Of a DNA stretch of 64,000 bases, positions 35,356 through 45,310 are shown one piece after another. Under the pieces are notes generated by a model, which saw only the letters and a list, made by a program, of their open reading frames with translations, did no database searches and was not told where the DNA came from. The DNA comes from Mycobacterium sp. Its GTDB lineage: Bacteria > Actinomycetota > Actinomycetes > Mycobacteriales > Mycobacteriaceae. Location of the stretch: assembly GCF_002863225.1 (NCBI RefSeq), contig NZ_PKEK01000067.1, forward strand, positions 1 to 64,000. The letters run 5' to 3'. The translations under genes were made by a program, and so were the position numbers. Position 1 is the stretch's first letter, and every line of letters starts with the position of its first letter.

Positions 35356-36083
35356 TGCCGAACGCCGAGCTTGTCGAGCAGCTCGGAGCGGTAGTCGTCG
35401 TGCCGGGCGGTGCGCTCGGACGGACGTGGTGACTCGATGGTGAGGGAGTGGGCTACGCGACCCTGCTCGAGCACCAGCACCCGGTCGGCCAACTCGACCG
35501 CCTCGTCGACGTCATGGGTGACCAGTAGAACGCCGAACCCGTGAGTCCGCCAGAGGTCCAGCAGTAGCGCCCGCATGGACAGCCGGGTGAGCGCGTCCAA
35601 GGCGCCGAACGGCTCGTCGAGCAACAGCAGCTGCGGTTCGGCCACCAGTGCCCGGGCCAGCGAAACCCGTTGAGCCTGACCGCCAGACAGCGTCAACGGC
35701 CATGCCTCGGCATGCTCGCTGAGCCCGATCTCGGCCAGCGCCAGCTCACTGCGCGCCCGGGCGGCGTCGCGCGACAACGCGGTGCGGTTGAGCCCGTACT
35801 GCACGTTGGTCAGGACGTCGCGCCAGGGAAACAGTCGGGGCTCCTGAAAGGCGACCGCGGGTGCCCCGCTGACTTCGCGCTGGCCCGCGTGGTCGTCGGA
35901 AAGTCCTGCCAGAACCCGCAATACGGTCGACTTGCCACATCCGCTGCGCCCGACCAGCGCGACGATCTCCCCTGCCCGCACCTCCAGCGAGATGCCGTCG
36001 AGGATCCGCTTGCCACCGTAGAACTTGTTGACGTTGCTGAGTCGGCCTACGACGGTGGTCTGCCGTTCGGATGTCACGGTCAT
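35352..36083 (-). CDS. ABC transporter ATP-binding protein (SsuB/TauB type)
   Basis: A 243-residue ATPase. Walker A is GRSGCGKST (about 45-53), Q-loop AFQEPRLFPW, signature LSGGQAQRVSLARAL, Walker B LLLLDEPFGALD, and the H-loop LLVTHDVDEAVELADRV. The length is standard for the nitrate/sulfonate/taurine subclass. It lies between permease and binding protein with four-base overlaps on both sides, so the three are one translation unit. Confidence 0.93.
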   Translation of the reverse strand: MTVTSERQTTVVGRLSNVNKFYGGKRILDGISLEVRAGEIVALVGRSGCGKSTVLRVLAGLSDDHAGQREVSGAPAVAFQEPRLFPWRDVLTNVQYGLNRTALSRDAARARSELALAEIGLSEHAEAWPLTLSGGQAQRVSLARALVAEPQLLLLDEPFGALDALTRLSMRALLLDLWRTHGFGVLLVTHDVDEAVELADRVLVLEQGRVAHSLTIESPRPSERTARHDDYRSELLDKLGVRH

Positions 36084-36874
36084 GTGCGGTACCTCAAGGC
36101 TCGATGTTCCAGCGCCCTGACGATGGCGTCGGTGATGATGCCCAGCAGCGCGTAGACCGCGAGGCAGAAGATGATGATGTCGATGCGCAGGAAGTCACGC
36201 GCGTTGTTGATCAGGAAACCGATGCCCTTGTCGGCGTTGATCTGCTCGGCCACGATCAGCGTCAGCCATGCGATTGCCAACGACTGCCGAAGTCCGACCA
36301 GCACCTGTGGCGCAGCGCTGGGCAGCAGGATGATCCGCAGCCGTTGCCAGAGCGAAAAGCCAAGGATGTCAGCGGTTTCCAGCAGCTTCGGGTCGACCTG
36401 GCGAATCGCGGAGAAGGTGTTGAGGTAGAGCGGAAAAGCCACCCCGAGTGCGACCAGGTTCACTTTGGCCAGCTCGCCGATGCCGAACCACAGGATGAAC
36501 AACGGGATCAAACCCAGATGCGGCAGCGCTCGCAGCATCTGCAGCGGTGGATCGACAGTCGCCTCGATCCAGGGGGAGAGCCCGACCGCAATGCCCAGGG
36601 CGACCCCGGTGACCCCACCCAGGAGCAATCCCTCGATGACGCGGAGCCCGGACACCTCGAGCGCCTCGGTCAGTTTCCCGTTCTGGATCAGCTGCCAGCC
36701 GGCCTCGAAAATCAACTGCGGCGCGGGCAGCACATTGCCGGGGATCAGCCGGCTGGCGCTGAGTAGTTGCCACAGCACCAGCAGCGCGACCGGCGAGGAC
36801 CATCGCAGGATGTTCCATCGATGGGTGTCCCAGACCTGGGTGACTCTCGGTGCCGCCTCGTCGGTGACGGTCAT
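36080..36874 (-). CDS. ABC transporter permease (SsuC/TauC type)
   Basis: A 264-residue inner-membrane permease with six hydrophobic segments. The EAA loop is GFSLWQRLRIILLPSAAPQVLVGLRQSL. The ATG at 36874 (MTVTDEAAPRV) is chosen because the longer track start reads through the divergent gene's promoter. First gene of the ssuC-ssuB-ssuA-ABM operon. The start faces the DUF35 gene at 37053 about 180 bases away. Confidence 0.9.
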   Translation of the reverse strand: MTVTDEAAPRVTQVWDTHRWNILRWSSPVALLVLWQLLSASRLIPGNVLPAPQLIFEAGWQLIQNGKLTEALEVSGLRVIEGLLLGGVTGVALGIAVGLSPWIEATVDPPLQMLRALPHLGLIPLFILWFGIGELAKVNLVALGVAFPLYLNTFSAIRQVDPKLLETADILGFSLWQRLRIILLPSAAPQVLVGLRQSLAIAWLTLIVAEQINADKGIGFLINNARDFLRIDIIIFCLAVYALLGIITDAIVRALEHRALRYRT

Positions 36875-37052
36875 TGTGTCGACGCTGGCAGACACACCCG
36901 CGGGGCTGAAGAGTTTGACTCCCGGTGAAGGGAAAACGACGGTCGCCCGACATTCGCGAACAGAAATGAGAATGCGGTTTCCGATTTTGCGGAATGCTGT
37001 TGTACCGTTCTGTGAGCGCATTATCAGTTCGGCGGCTGATGGAGGATCTTCG

Positions 37053-37466
37053 ATGCAGAAGGCAATCGACCCCAGCATCTCTACCTGGCCCGATGACGAT
37101 CCTCAGCTGATCGGCAGTCGGTGCGGCGCCTGCGCCGCGACCACCTTCCCGGTGCAGGACCTGTGCCCGCGGTGCAGCGCCGCGGCGATGTCGGAGGTCA
37201 AGCTTCCGCGCACCGGGACCCTGATCGCGTGGACCACGCAGGGGTTCCCGCCCGGCGCCCCCTACGCCGGACCTACCGGTGACGACTTCGTGCCGTTCGG
37301 CGTCGGTCTCATCCAGCTGGACGACGTGATCCGGGTCGAAGGTCGGCTGACTGAAAACGACCCGGCCAAGCTCACCTTCGGCCAGGCGGTCGAGCTGACC
37401 ATGATTCCGTTCGCCACCGATGCGGACGGCAACGAGATCGTCACGTTCGCTTTCCAGCCGGTCTAA
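37053..37466 (+). CDS. DUF35 / OB-fold nucleic-acid-binding-like protein with zinc ribbon
   Basis: A 137-residue protein with an N-terminal rubredoxin-like zinc ribbon (CGACAATTFPVQDLCPRC) and a C-terminal OB fold with VPFGVGLIQLDDVIRVEGRLTE. Such proteins pair with thiolase-like partners, best known in ChsH2-Ltp2 retro-aldolase and other acyl-CoA-binding complexes. The partner thiolase starts 16 bases downstream. A GGAGG site 7 bases before the ATG fixes the start; the upstream open frame is not coding. Confidence 0.85.
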   Translation: MQKAIDPSISTWPDDDPQLIGSRCGACAATTFPVQDLCPRCSAAAMSEVKLPRTGTLIAWTTQGFPPGAPYAGPTGDDFVPFGVGLIQLDDVIRVEGRLTENDPAKLTFGQAVELTMIPFATDADGNEIVTFAFQPV

Positions 37467-37481
37467 AAGGAGAAGCCTGAG

Positions 37482-38627
37482 ATGACCAACGACGTCGCCA
37501 TCATCGGAGTGGGCCTGCACCCGTTCGGCCGCTTCGACAAGACCGCGATGCAGATGGGTGCCGAGGCCATCCAGTCCGCGTTGGCCGATGCCCGGGTGGA
37601 CTGGAAGGACATCCAGTTCGGCTTCGGCGGTAGCCACGAAGTGTCCAACCCGGACGCCGTCACCCGTCTGGTCGGGCTGACCGGCATCACGTTCACCAAC
37701 GTGTTCAACGCCTGTGCCACCGCGGCCAGCGCCATCCAGCAGACCGCCGACACCATTCGGCTGGGCAAGTACGACATCGGTATCGCGATCGGGCTCGACA
37801 AGCACCCGCGCGGCGCCTTCACCGACGACCCCGCGAAGTTGGCCCTGCCGCAGTGGTATGCCAACAACGGTCAGTTCGTCACCACGAAGTTCTTCGGCAT
37901 GAAGGCCAACAAGTACCTGCACGACCACAACATCTCGCAGGCCACCCTGGCCAAGGTGGCGGCGAAGAACTTCCGCAACGGCGCGATCAACCCGAATGCG
38001 TTTCGCCGCAAGCCGATGTCCGAGGAGCAGATCCTCAACTCGACCGTGCTGAACTACCCGTTGACGCAATACATGTTCTGCGCTCCCGACGAGGGCGCCG
38101 CCGCAGTGATCATGTGTCGCGCCGACATTGCGCACAAGTACACCGACAAGCCGGTCTACGTGCGCGCCAGCGAGATTCGCACCCGGACCTTCGGCGCCTA
38201 CGAGGTGCACGCCACGTTCGCCCCACTGGACGAGGATGTCTCGCCGACGGTTTACGCGGCCAAGGCCGCCTACGAGGCCGCGGGCATCGGACCCGAGGAC
38301 GTCGACGTCGCGCAACTGCAGGACACCGACGCCGGTGCCGAGGTGATCCACATGGCCGAGACGGGATTGTGCGCCGACGGAGAGCAGGAGAAGTTGCTCG
38401 CCGACGGGGCCACCGAGATCCACGGCTCCATTCCGGTCAACACGGACGGCGGGCTGATCGCCAACGGCGAGCCGATCGGCGCGTCAGGCCTGCGTCAGGT
38501 GCACGAGCTGGTCCGCCAGCTGCGCGGTGAAGCGGGCGAACGTCAGGTGCCCGGCAACCCGCGCGTCGGTCTGGCGCAGGTGTACGGCGCGCCCGGTACC
38601 GCGTCCGCGACCATCCTGTCGCTCTAG
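37482..38627 (+). CDS. Thiolase-family lipid-transfer-like protein (Ltp/SCP2-thiolase type)
   Basis: A 381-residue thiolase-fold protein. The N-terminal half has AIIGVGLHPFGRFD and FNACATAAS with a candidate nucleophile Cys at about 78. The second half has VAQLQDTDAGAEVIH and GLIANGEPIGASGLRQ. The usual GHP motif with the catalytic His reads GEP here, and the second Cys motif is absent, so classical thiolase chemistry is unlikely. With its DUF35 partner it resembles the Ltp2-ChsH2 side-chain aldolases of sterol catabolism. That parallel is inference from architecture. Confidence 0.83.
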   Translation: MTNDVAIIGVGLHPFGRFDKTAMQMGAEAIQSALADARVDWKDIQFGFGGSHEVSNPDAVTRLVGLTGITFTNVFNACATAASAIQQTADTIRLGKYDIGIAIGLDKHPRGAFTDDPAKLALPQWYANNGQFVTTKFFGMKANKYLHDHNISQATLAKVAAKNFRNGAINPNAFRRKPMSEEQILNSTVLNYPLTQYMFCAPDEGAAAVIMCRADIAHKYTDKPVYVRASEIRTRTFGAYEVHATFAPLDEDVSPTVYAAKAAYEAAGIGPEDVDVAQLQDTDAGAEVIHMAETGLCADGEQEKLLADGATEIHGSIPVNTDGGLIANGEPIGASGLRQVHELVRQLRGEAGERQVPGNPRVGLAQVYGAPGTASATILSL

Positions 38628-38638
38628 CCGGGCCAACC

Positions 38639-40288
38639 TCAGATAGCCGGCCCGAGCAGGTCGTCGGCGTCGCGGATCACGTAGCCGTAGCCCTGCTCGG
38701 CCAGAAAGCGCTGCCGGTGCGCGGCGTACTCCGCGTCCAGGCTGTCGCGGGCGACCACCGAGTAGAACACCGCGCCGCCACCGTCCGCCTTCGGGCGCAG
38801 CAGCCGGCCCAGCCGTTGCGCCTCCTCCTGCCGTGAGCCGAATGTGCCCGAAACCTGCACTGCGACTGAGGCTTCCGGTAAGTCGATGGAGAAGTTGGCC
38901 ACTTTGGACACCACGAGCGTGGTCACCTCACCGCGGCGGAAGGCGTCGAACAGCGCCTCGCGTTCGGCATTCTTCGTCGAGCCCTGGATCACCGGGGCGT
39001 CCAGCAAGGTTCCGAGCTCGTCGAGTTGATCGAGGTAGGCGCCGATCACCAGGGTCGGTTCCTTGGGGTGACGGTCCAGAATCGACCTGACCACGGCGAC
39101 CTTCGAATGTGCCGTCGAGCAGAGCTTGTAGCGTTCCTCGGGTTCGGCGGTGGCGTAGATCATCCGCTCGTTGTCGGTCATCGTGACCCGCACCTCGATG
39201 CACTCCGCCGGTGCGATCCAGCCCTGCGCCTCGATGTCCTTCCACGGCGCGTCGTAGCGCTTCGGCCCGATCAACGAGAACACGTCACCTTCGCGGCCGT
39301 CCTCGCGGATCAGCGTCGCGGTCAGCCCGAGCCGGCGCCGCGACTGCAGATCGGCGGTCATCCGGAACACCGGTGCGGGCAGCAGGTGCACCTCGTCGTA
39401 GACGATCAGCCCCCAGTCGCGGCTGTCGAACAACTCCAGGTGGCGGTACTCGCCCTTGGTACGGCGGGTGATCACCTGGTACGTCGCGATGGTGACCGGG
39501 CGAATCTCTTTGCGCTCGCCGGAATATTCGCCGATCTCTTCCTCGGTCAAGGATGTTCGCGCGATCAGCTCGCGCTTCCACTGCCGGCCCGCGACGGTGT
39601 TGGTGACCAGGATCAGCGTCGTCGCGCTGGCCTTGGCCATCGCTGCGGCCCCGACGAGCGTTTTGCCCGCCCCGCACGGCAGCACCACCACGCCCGAGCC
39701 GCCGGCCCAGAACGAGTCGGCTGCCATCTCCTGGTAGTCGCGCAGTTGCCAGCCGTCCTGCGACAGGCTGATCGGGTGTGCCTCGCCGTTGACGTAGCCG
39801 GCCAGATCCTCGGCGGGCCAGCCGATTTTGAGCAGCATCTGCTTGACCCGCCCACGTTCGCTGGGATGCACGACCACGGTGTCGTCATCAATGCGGGCGC
39901 CCAGCATCGGCGCGATCTTCTTGTGCCGCAGGACTTCTTCGAGTACTGCGCGGTCGAAGCTGACCAGCGTCAGGCCGTGTACCGGACTCTTCACCAGCTG
40001 CAGCCGGCCGTAGCGGGCCATCGTGTCGACGATGTCGACCAGCAGCGGCTGAGGTACCGCGTACCGGGAGAAGCTGACCAATGCGTCGACGACCTGCTCG
40101 GCGTCGTGGCCGGCGGCGCGGGCGTTCCACAGCGCCAGCGGGGTGATCCGGTAGGTGTGGACGTGTTCGGGTGCGCGCTCCAGTTCGGCGAACGGCGCGA
40201 TGGCCGCCCGCGCCGCGCCGGCGAGCTCGTGGTCGACTTCCAGCAGCACTGTCTTGTCGGACTGCACGATCAACGGTCCGTCAGTCAT
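38639..40288 (-). CDS. xpb: DNA repair helicase XPB (ERCC3-like)
   Basis: A 549-residue SF2 helicase in the Rv0861c position. The N-terminal damage-recognition-like domain precedes Walker A PCGAGKT near residue 210 and DEVH (VYDEVHLLPA) near 300. The helicase C domain has VIGAYLDQLDELGTLLDAPVIQGSTKNAER and motif VI QRLGRLLRPKADGG. XPB is a 3'-5' DNA helicase that in eukaryotes opens DNA in repair and transcription. Bacterial versions are found mainly in actinobacteria and a few other groups. The partner gene lies just upstream. Confidence 0.93.
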   Translation of the reverse strand: MTDGPLIVQSDKTVLLEVDHELAGAARAAIAPFAELERAPEHVHTYRITPLALWNARAAGHDAEQVVDALVSFSRYAVPQPLLVDIVDTMARYGRLQLVKSPVHGLTLVSFDRAVLEEVLRHKKIAPMLGARIDDDTVVVHPSERGRVKQMLLKIGWPAEDLAGYVNGEAHPISLSQDGWQLRDYQEMAADSFWAGGSGVVVLPCGAGKTLVGAAAMAKASATTLILVTNTVAGRQWKRELIARTSLTEEEIGEYSGERKEIRPVTIATYQVITRRTKGEYRHLELFDSRDWGLIVYDEVHLLPAPVFRMTADLQSRRRLGLTATLIREDGREGDVFSLIGPKRYDAPWKDIEAQGWIAPAECIEVRVTMTDNERMIYATAEPEERYKLCSTAHSKVAVVRSILDRHPKEPTLVIGAYLDQLDELGTLLDAPVIQGSTKNAEREALFDAFRRGEVTTLVVSKVANFSIDLPEASVAVQVSGTFGSRQEEAQRLGRLLRPKADGGGAVFYSVVARDSLDAEYAAHRQRFLAEQGYGYVIRDADDLLGPAI

Positions 40289-40329
40289 GAAACTCCATGC
40301 TCCCCATTATCCGGATCGCGCCGACAAGG

Positions 40330-42576
40330 TCATTGCTCATCGGCCGGCATCACCGACGTGATGCGGTGAATGGCGAAGTCACGGGCGCTGCTGGACGCCG
40401 AATCGAACGCGACGAGCTGCCCCCCTCGCACCGCGATCGGCGACACCACCCGCTGGGTGGCGACACCGGCGGCGTCGACGTACTTGATCAGCACGGTGTC
40501 CCGGTCTCGGGCCGCCCGCTGCAGTAGCGACATCGCCACCGCCGGATCGATACGCAGGCTGTCGAACGGCGCGGTGGTGACTTTCCGCAACACCGCGACC
40601 ACCGCGCTCAGCGTCTCGTTGCTGGGTTGGCCGCTGGAGCGCCGGGACCGATGGCGCTGGGGGGCGGGCACCCGTGCGCCGCGGGCCCTGATGTCGACGA
40701 TGGTGCCGGTGGAGTCCTCGGCGGCCGGGGCGAAGCCGGCGTCCTGCAGGGCCGCGAGCACTTCGCCGATCGGCGCCTGCGAGATCGCCACGGTCGGCGC
40801 CAGCACGCGCAGGCCGAGGTGCTCGGCACCGGCAGCGGCCTGGGCGAGCAGCGCAGGGTCTTCACATCGCACGAACGACGCGGCCATACCGAGTCGCAGC
40901 TGACCATGCCGGCGGGCCACATCGTCGATCAGGTAGGTCAAACCCTGCGGCACCGGTGTTTTGGAATGCTTGGTGAACAAGGTGTGCAATTCGTCGGCTG
41001 TTTTCCCGATGTCAAGGGCATGCCGGATGGACGGCTCGCTGACGCGGTACACCATTGCGGTGCCGGCCGATTCGACGGTGGCCACCTTCGCAAGCTCGTC
41101 GGCCAAGTCACGTTCCAGCGGCCCGGGCACCACGACGGTCAAGTCGGCCTGCACCAGGAAGTAGTCGATCGGGGTGGGCAGCGCGCGTGCCATCGCGGCG
41201 ATCGCGGCGTCGGCGGCGCCCTCGACGAACACTCGGCCGGGCGTGCTGATCGCGCCGCGACCCACCAAACCGAGTTTCTGTGCTTCATCCAGGAGGTCGG
41301 CGACCGGCGCCGGCTGCAACCGCCTGGCCCACCGCGGGCGTCGCCAGATCAGCGCCGCCGACGCGGTGTTCTTGTCGACGCCTGAACCTGGCGGCAGCCC
41401 GGTCAGCATCTCCAGCAGCAGACGGCGGTCCAATGGTGCAGCCGTCGAGTAGAGCGAATCGGAAAGCGCAGCATAGGGTTTGGCATCTGGTCCGCGACTC
41501 CCGATCAGCGCCGGCCGGGCCGCCAGATCGAGCCAGGTGGAGGCCAACAGATGCCAGCGCTCGGCGGTGGTGGCCTCGCTGAACCGATCGGCGGCCACCG
41601 TCGGGGCCCAGTAGGGCGGATCGCCGACGGCCGGTTGCGGATCCGGCAGTCCGCTGGCGATCAGTCCGGCGGCGGCGGCGAGTTCGAGGATCAGTCCCAG
41701 CCGACTCTCGTCGACCCCGGTGATCTTGGCCAGCCGTCGCACTTCCCGGACGCCGAGCCCGCCACTGCGTAGCTCGGAAATAGGTGTGGCGCTGAGGGTT
41801 TCGATCAGAACATCGACTTCGCGGAGCAAATCGATGATGGCACCGGCGGCCGCGGCGTCGGCGTCGGCCGGGGTGGTGGTGGTCACCACCGGATCGGGGG
41901 CCGCGAGGCGGGCCGGTCCGGCTTCCTCGCCGCGCATCACCTGTCCGACGTGCCGTGGCAGGATCACCGTGTCGGCATCGATGCGCCGCAGCAGACCTAT
42001 CGAAATCAACTGTGGCACAGGGCGATCGCCGGGAGCGCCGGGAGCCGCGTCGCGAGTGCGCCCCAGTGGGGAGCCTTCCAGCAGCCGGTCGAGCACCTCA
42101 CGCTGCGAATCGTCGAGGCCGTCGATCAGCTCGGCGATCCGCTCAGGACTCTGCGAGGCGTCCTCCAGCGTCACCTGCCCGACATACCAGGGCAGCCCGC
42201 CGCCCGCGTCGGACGCCACCCGGATCTCGTTGTCGCCCCAGGCGAGCGCGCGTTCCTTCAGGCCCTCGAGCGCGTCGAGAACCTCGGCCTCCGGGGCGCG
42301 GTCGCCGATGAGCGTCAGCAATTTGGCAACCGGCACCGGGGCGGTGTCCGCCTGGAGTACGAGCAGCGCATCGATGACGGCCAGACGCAGGAAGTCCAGC
42401 TCGTCGGTGGCGGCCTTGAGTGACTGGCGTGCCTGGGCGCGGGCCGCCAGCGCGGCGATGCTGCCGGGAGGTGGCTGGGCGAGGTCCGGCCGCAGCTCCA
42501 GCAGACGGATCAATCGCTCGTCGGGCAGCTCGGCCAGCCAAGACCCCAGCGGGATGCCCGAGGTGTGTTCGGTCAT
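40330..42576 (-). CDS. Helicase-associated protein, XPB/Ssl2-linked domain (Rv0862c-like)
   Basis: A 748-residue protein with no helicase motifs itself. It matches in position and character the large protein adjacent to XPB in mycobacteria, carrying a helicase C-terminal/XPB-associated domain. Sections such as LGSWLAELPDERLIRLLELRPDLAQPPPGSIAALAARA and a Ser/Arg-rich SRRSSGQPSN region near 650 precede a C-terminal WYL-like fold (DTVLIKYVDAAGVATQRVVSPIAVRGGQLVAF). It starts 42 bases before xpb on the same strand. The pairing suggests they act together on DNA; direct function is unproven. Confidence 0.8.
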   Translation of the reverse strand: MTEHTSGIPLGSWLAELPDERLIRLLELRPDLAQPPPGSIAALAARAQARQSLKAATDELDFLRLAVIDALLVLQADTAPVPVAKLLTLIGDRAPEAEVLDALEGLKERALAWGDNEIRVASDAGGGLPWYVGQVTLEDASQSPERIAELIDGLDDSQREVLDRLLEGSPLGRTRDAAPGAPGDRPVPQLISIGLLRRIDADTVILPRHVGQVMRGEEAGPARLAAPDPVVTTTTPADADAAAAGAIIDLLREVDVLIETLSATPISELRSGGLGVREVRRLAKITGVDESRLGLILELAAAAGLIASGLPDPQPAVGDPPYWAPTVAADRFSEATTAERWHLLASTWLDLAARPALIGSRGPDAKPYAALSDSLYSTAAPLDRRLLLEMLTGLPPGSGVDKNTASAALIWRRPRWARRLQPAPVADLLDEAQKLGLVGRGAISTPGRVFVEGAADAAIAAMARALPTPIDYFLVQADLTVVVPGPLERDLADELAKVATVESAGTAMVYRVSEPSIRHALDIGKTADELHTLFTKHSKTPVPQGLTYLIDDVARRHGQLRLGMAASFVRCEDPALLAQAAAGAEHLGLRVLAPTVAISQAPIGEVLAALQDAGFAPAAEDSTGTIVDIRARGARVPAPQRHRSRRSSGQPSNETLSAVVAVLRKVTTAPFDSLRIDPAVAMSLLQRAARDRDTVLIKYVDAAGVATQRVVSPIAVRGGQLVAFDSASSSARDFAIHRITSVMPADEQ

Positions 42577-42662
42577 TGCTGACCAGCGTAAAGCAGTCGC
42601 GCCGGTGGGCCTTCCCGGCCGACGGAGGGTAATGCGGGCACCGCCGCGCCCGACCTGTCAGA

Positions 42663-42863
42663 ATGGAGCACGTGGCTGAAAAGAAGGCGCAGAAGACTCG
42701 TTACGTAGACAACGGCTGGCCGACGACCAACCCGGAGGATCATGCCGTGAGTGAACTGGCGTCCGACCGGGTCGGAGCGCTGTCGCCGTTCGGCGACGTG
42801 GTCTTCCCGTTGCCCGCGGACGATCTGCCTTACGTCCATCCGGTCACCGACGTCAACCGTTAG
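42663..42863 (+). CDS. Conserved small mycobacterial protein (Rv0863-like)
   Basis: A 66-residue acidic/polar protein ([56 protein letters not shown]) with no membrane segment. The position between xpb's partner and rpfA matches Rv0863. An in-frame GTG at 42672 is an alternative start; no ribosome site marks either. No function known. Confidence 0.6.
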   Translation: MEHVAEKKAQKTRYVDNGWPTTNPEDHAVSELASDRVGALSPFGDVVFPLPADDLPYVHPVTDVNR

Positions 42864-42892
42864 GCGGTTCGCCCGGCGGGACGACGTCGTGG

Positions 42893-43981
<1,089 letters not shown>

Positions 43982-44031
43982 TATAGGTGAGAAGGCCTAC
44001 CGCGCAGGGAAACTCGGTGGGCCCGCGCACG

Positions 44032-44060
44032 ACGCTAGCGGTTGTTAGCAGTGGAGTCAT
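44032..44060 (-). promoter_or_regulatory. Candidate rpfA promoter (ATGACT -17- TAGCGT)
   Basis: On the rpfA strand a TAGCGT (TANNNT) -10 and ATGACT -35 are separated by 17 bases, about 40 bases upstream of the riboswitch. The -35 is weak and other TSS positions are possible. The remaining 44061-44247 stretch holds only the CRP site. Confidence 0.3.
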
Positions 44061-44179
44061 TTTCTGGATGACGTCGCGTTTCGCGTGTCGCGAGCGCGGA
44101 AAACGCCAGGAACGTCAGCCGTTTGTGCAGGTTGAGAGCTTCGCAATCGGGCCGTTGCCGGGCTGTGACCAAACCGTTA

Positions 44180-44195
44180 TGTGACTCATTTCACA
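44180..44195. promoter_or_regulatory. CRP site TGTGA-CTCATT-TCACA upstream of rpfA
   Basis: An exact match to the TGTGA-N6-TCACA consensus of mycobacterial CRP (Rv3676), in the gap upstream of rpfA, whose promoter is a reported CRP target in M. tuberculosis. A second TGTGAC half at 44164 lies beside it. Confidence 0.75.
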
Positions 44196-44247
44196 GGCCG
44201 TTACTGGATTAATCCCAGGTCACGCGGTGGCGATTTCGCCGACAATT

Positions 44248-44661
44248 TCAGCCCCGCACGGTCGGGGAAGCGGCCCATTGCGCTGGATTGTGGACCGGCA
44301 CGATCTCTTTGCCCAGTGGAACCAGCGACACGGGGATCAATTTCAGGTTGGCCAGCGCCAGCGGGATGCCGACAATCGTCAGGGCCATCGCCACGGCGCT
44401 CATCAGGTGGCCGATCGCCAGCCAGATTCCACACACCAGAATCCAAATGACGTTGCCGACCACGGCGCCCGTCCGGATGCCGGACTTTTCGACGATCGTC
44501 CGCCCGAACGGCCACAGCGCGTAGGACGCGATCCGCAGCGAGGCGAAGCCGAACGGGATGGTCACGATCAGCGCGAAACAGATCAGCGCTGCGAGCAGAT
44601 ATCCAAGAGCCAGCCACAGGCCACCGAAAACCAGCCAGATGACGTTGAGAATCAGGCGCAT
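44248..44661 (-). CDS. YccF domain membrane protein (Rv0870c-like)
   Basis: A 137-residue inner-membrane protein with two YccF repeats: [36 protein letters not shown], then [35 protein letters not shown]. The repeated I/LW-x-GxW-A pattern and PFG/PLA turns define the domain. Located as Rv0870c, upstream of rpfA on the same strand and divergent from cspB. Function is unknown. Confidence 0.87.
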   Translation of the reverse strand: MRLILNVIWLVFGGLWLALGYLLAALICFALIVTIPFGFASLRIASYALWPFGRTIVEKSGIRTGAVVGNVIWILVCGIWLAIGHLMSAVAMALTIVGIPLALANLKLIPVSLVPLGKEIVPVHNPAQWAASPTVRG

Positions 44662-44815
44662 CGTCCCCTCCAGAGCTGACTCCAGAGTAGGCGAGAAACT
44701 CTGGTGCTCAGCCGACGGCGTTCCGAGTAGGATCGGTCGTCATCGCGTCCTGCGCAGGCGGGGCGCTTCGTTGTGTAGGCCTCGTGAGCGATTCGTTAGA
44801 CAGCAGGTGAGACCG

Positions 44816-45226
44816 GTGCCGACTGGCAAGGTGAAGTGGTACGACGCGGAGAAGGGATTCGGCTTCCTATCCCAAGAGGAAGGCGAGGACGTCTACGTCC
44901 GCTCCTCGGCGTTACCCGCGGGCGTGGAAGGGCTCAAGGCTGGGCAGAAGGTCGAGTTCGGCCTGGCGTCCGGACGCCGCGGTCCACAGGCGCTCAGCCT
45001 GAAACTGATCGACCCGCCGCCAACGCTCAGCAGCCGTCCCCGCCGGGAAAGCCCGGCCGAGCACAAGCACAGCCCCGACGAGTTACACGGCATGGTCGAG
45101 GACATGATCACGCTGCTGGAAGGCACTGTGCAGCCCGAACTGCGCAAGGGTCGCTACCCCGACCGCAAGATCGCGCGCAAGGTGTCCGAGGTAGTCAAGG
45201 CGGTTGCGCGCGAGCTGGACGCCTGA
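44816..45226 (+). CDS. cspB: Cold-shock-like protein CspB with C-terminal extension
   Basis: A 136-residue protein starting at a GTG ([33 protein letters not shown]). The CSD with RNP1-like KGFGFLSQ and RNP2-like DVYVR spans about 1-65. The basic tail and a helical end ([45 protein letters not shown]) are characteristic of mycobacterial CspB (Rv0871, 135 aa) and absent from the small cold-shock proteins. It should bind single-stranded RNA or DNA. Track ORF upstream of 44816 is not coding. Confidence 0.9.
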   Translation: MPTGKVKWYDAEKGFGFLSQEEGEDVYVRSSALPAGVEGLKAGQKVEFGLASGRRGPQALSLKLIDPPPTLSSRPRRESPAEHKHSPDELHGMVEDMITLLEGTVQPELRKGRYPDRKIARKVSEVVKAVARELDA

Positions 45227-45310
45227 GCCTCGCGCGGTTATCGCGTGCGGTGGCGGGGAACACTACGGCCGACGCTCCGCATGGAGTCGTTGTTCCGGTA
45301 GCGACACCTG

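Noticed and set aside
36369-38423. 684-residue minus-strand ORF covering the permease, DUF35 and thiolase genes
   Set aside because: It is the antisense of strongly supported genes, has no domain, and comes from the high-GC lack of stop codons.
42864-42892. Short AACCG/CGGTT inverted repeat between the Rv0863-like gene and rpfA
   Set aside because: Five-base arms in a 29-base gap are within chance in GC-rich DNA.
44164-44185. Two TGTGAC repeats before rpfA as an MtrA site
   Set aside because: Spacing and sequence do not clearly fit the MtrA direct repeat as I remember it; one copy is already explained by the CRP site.
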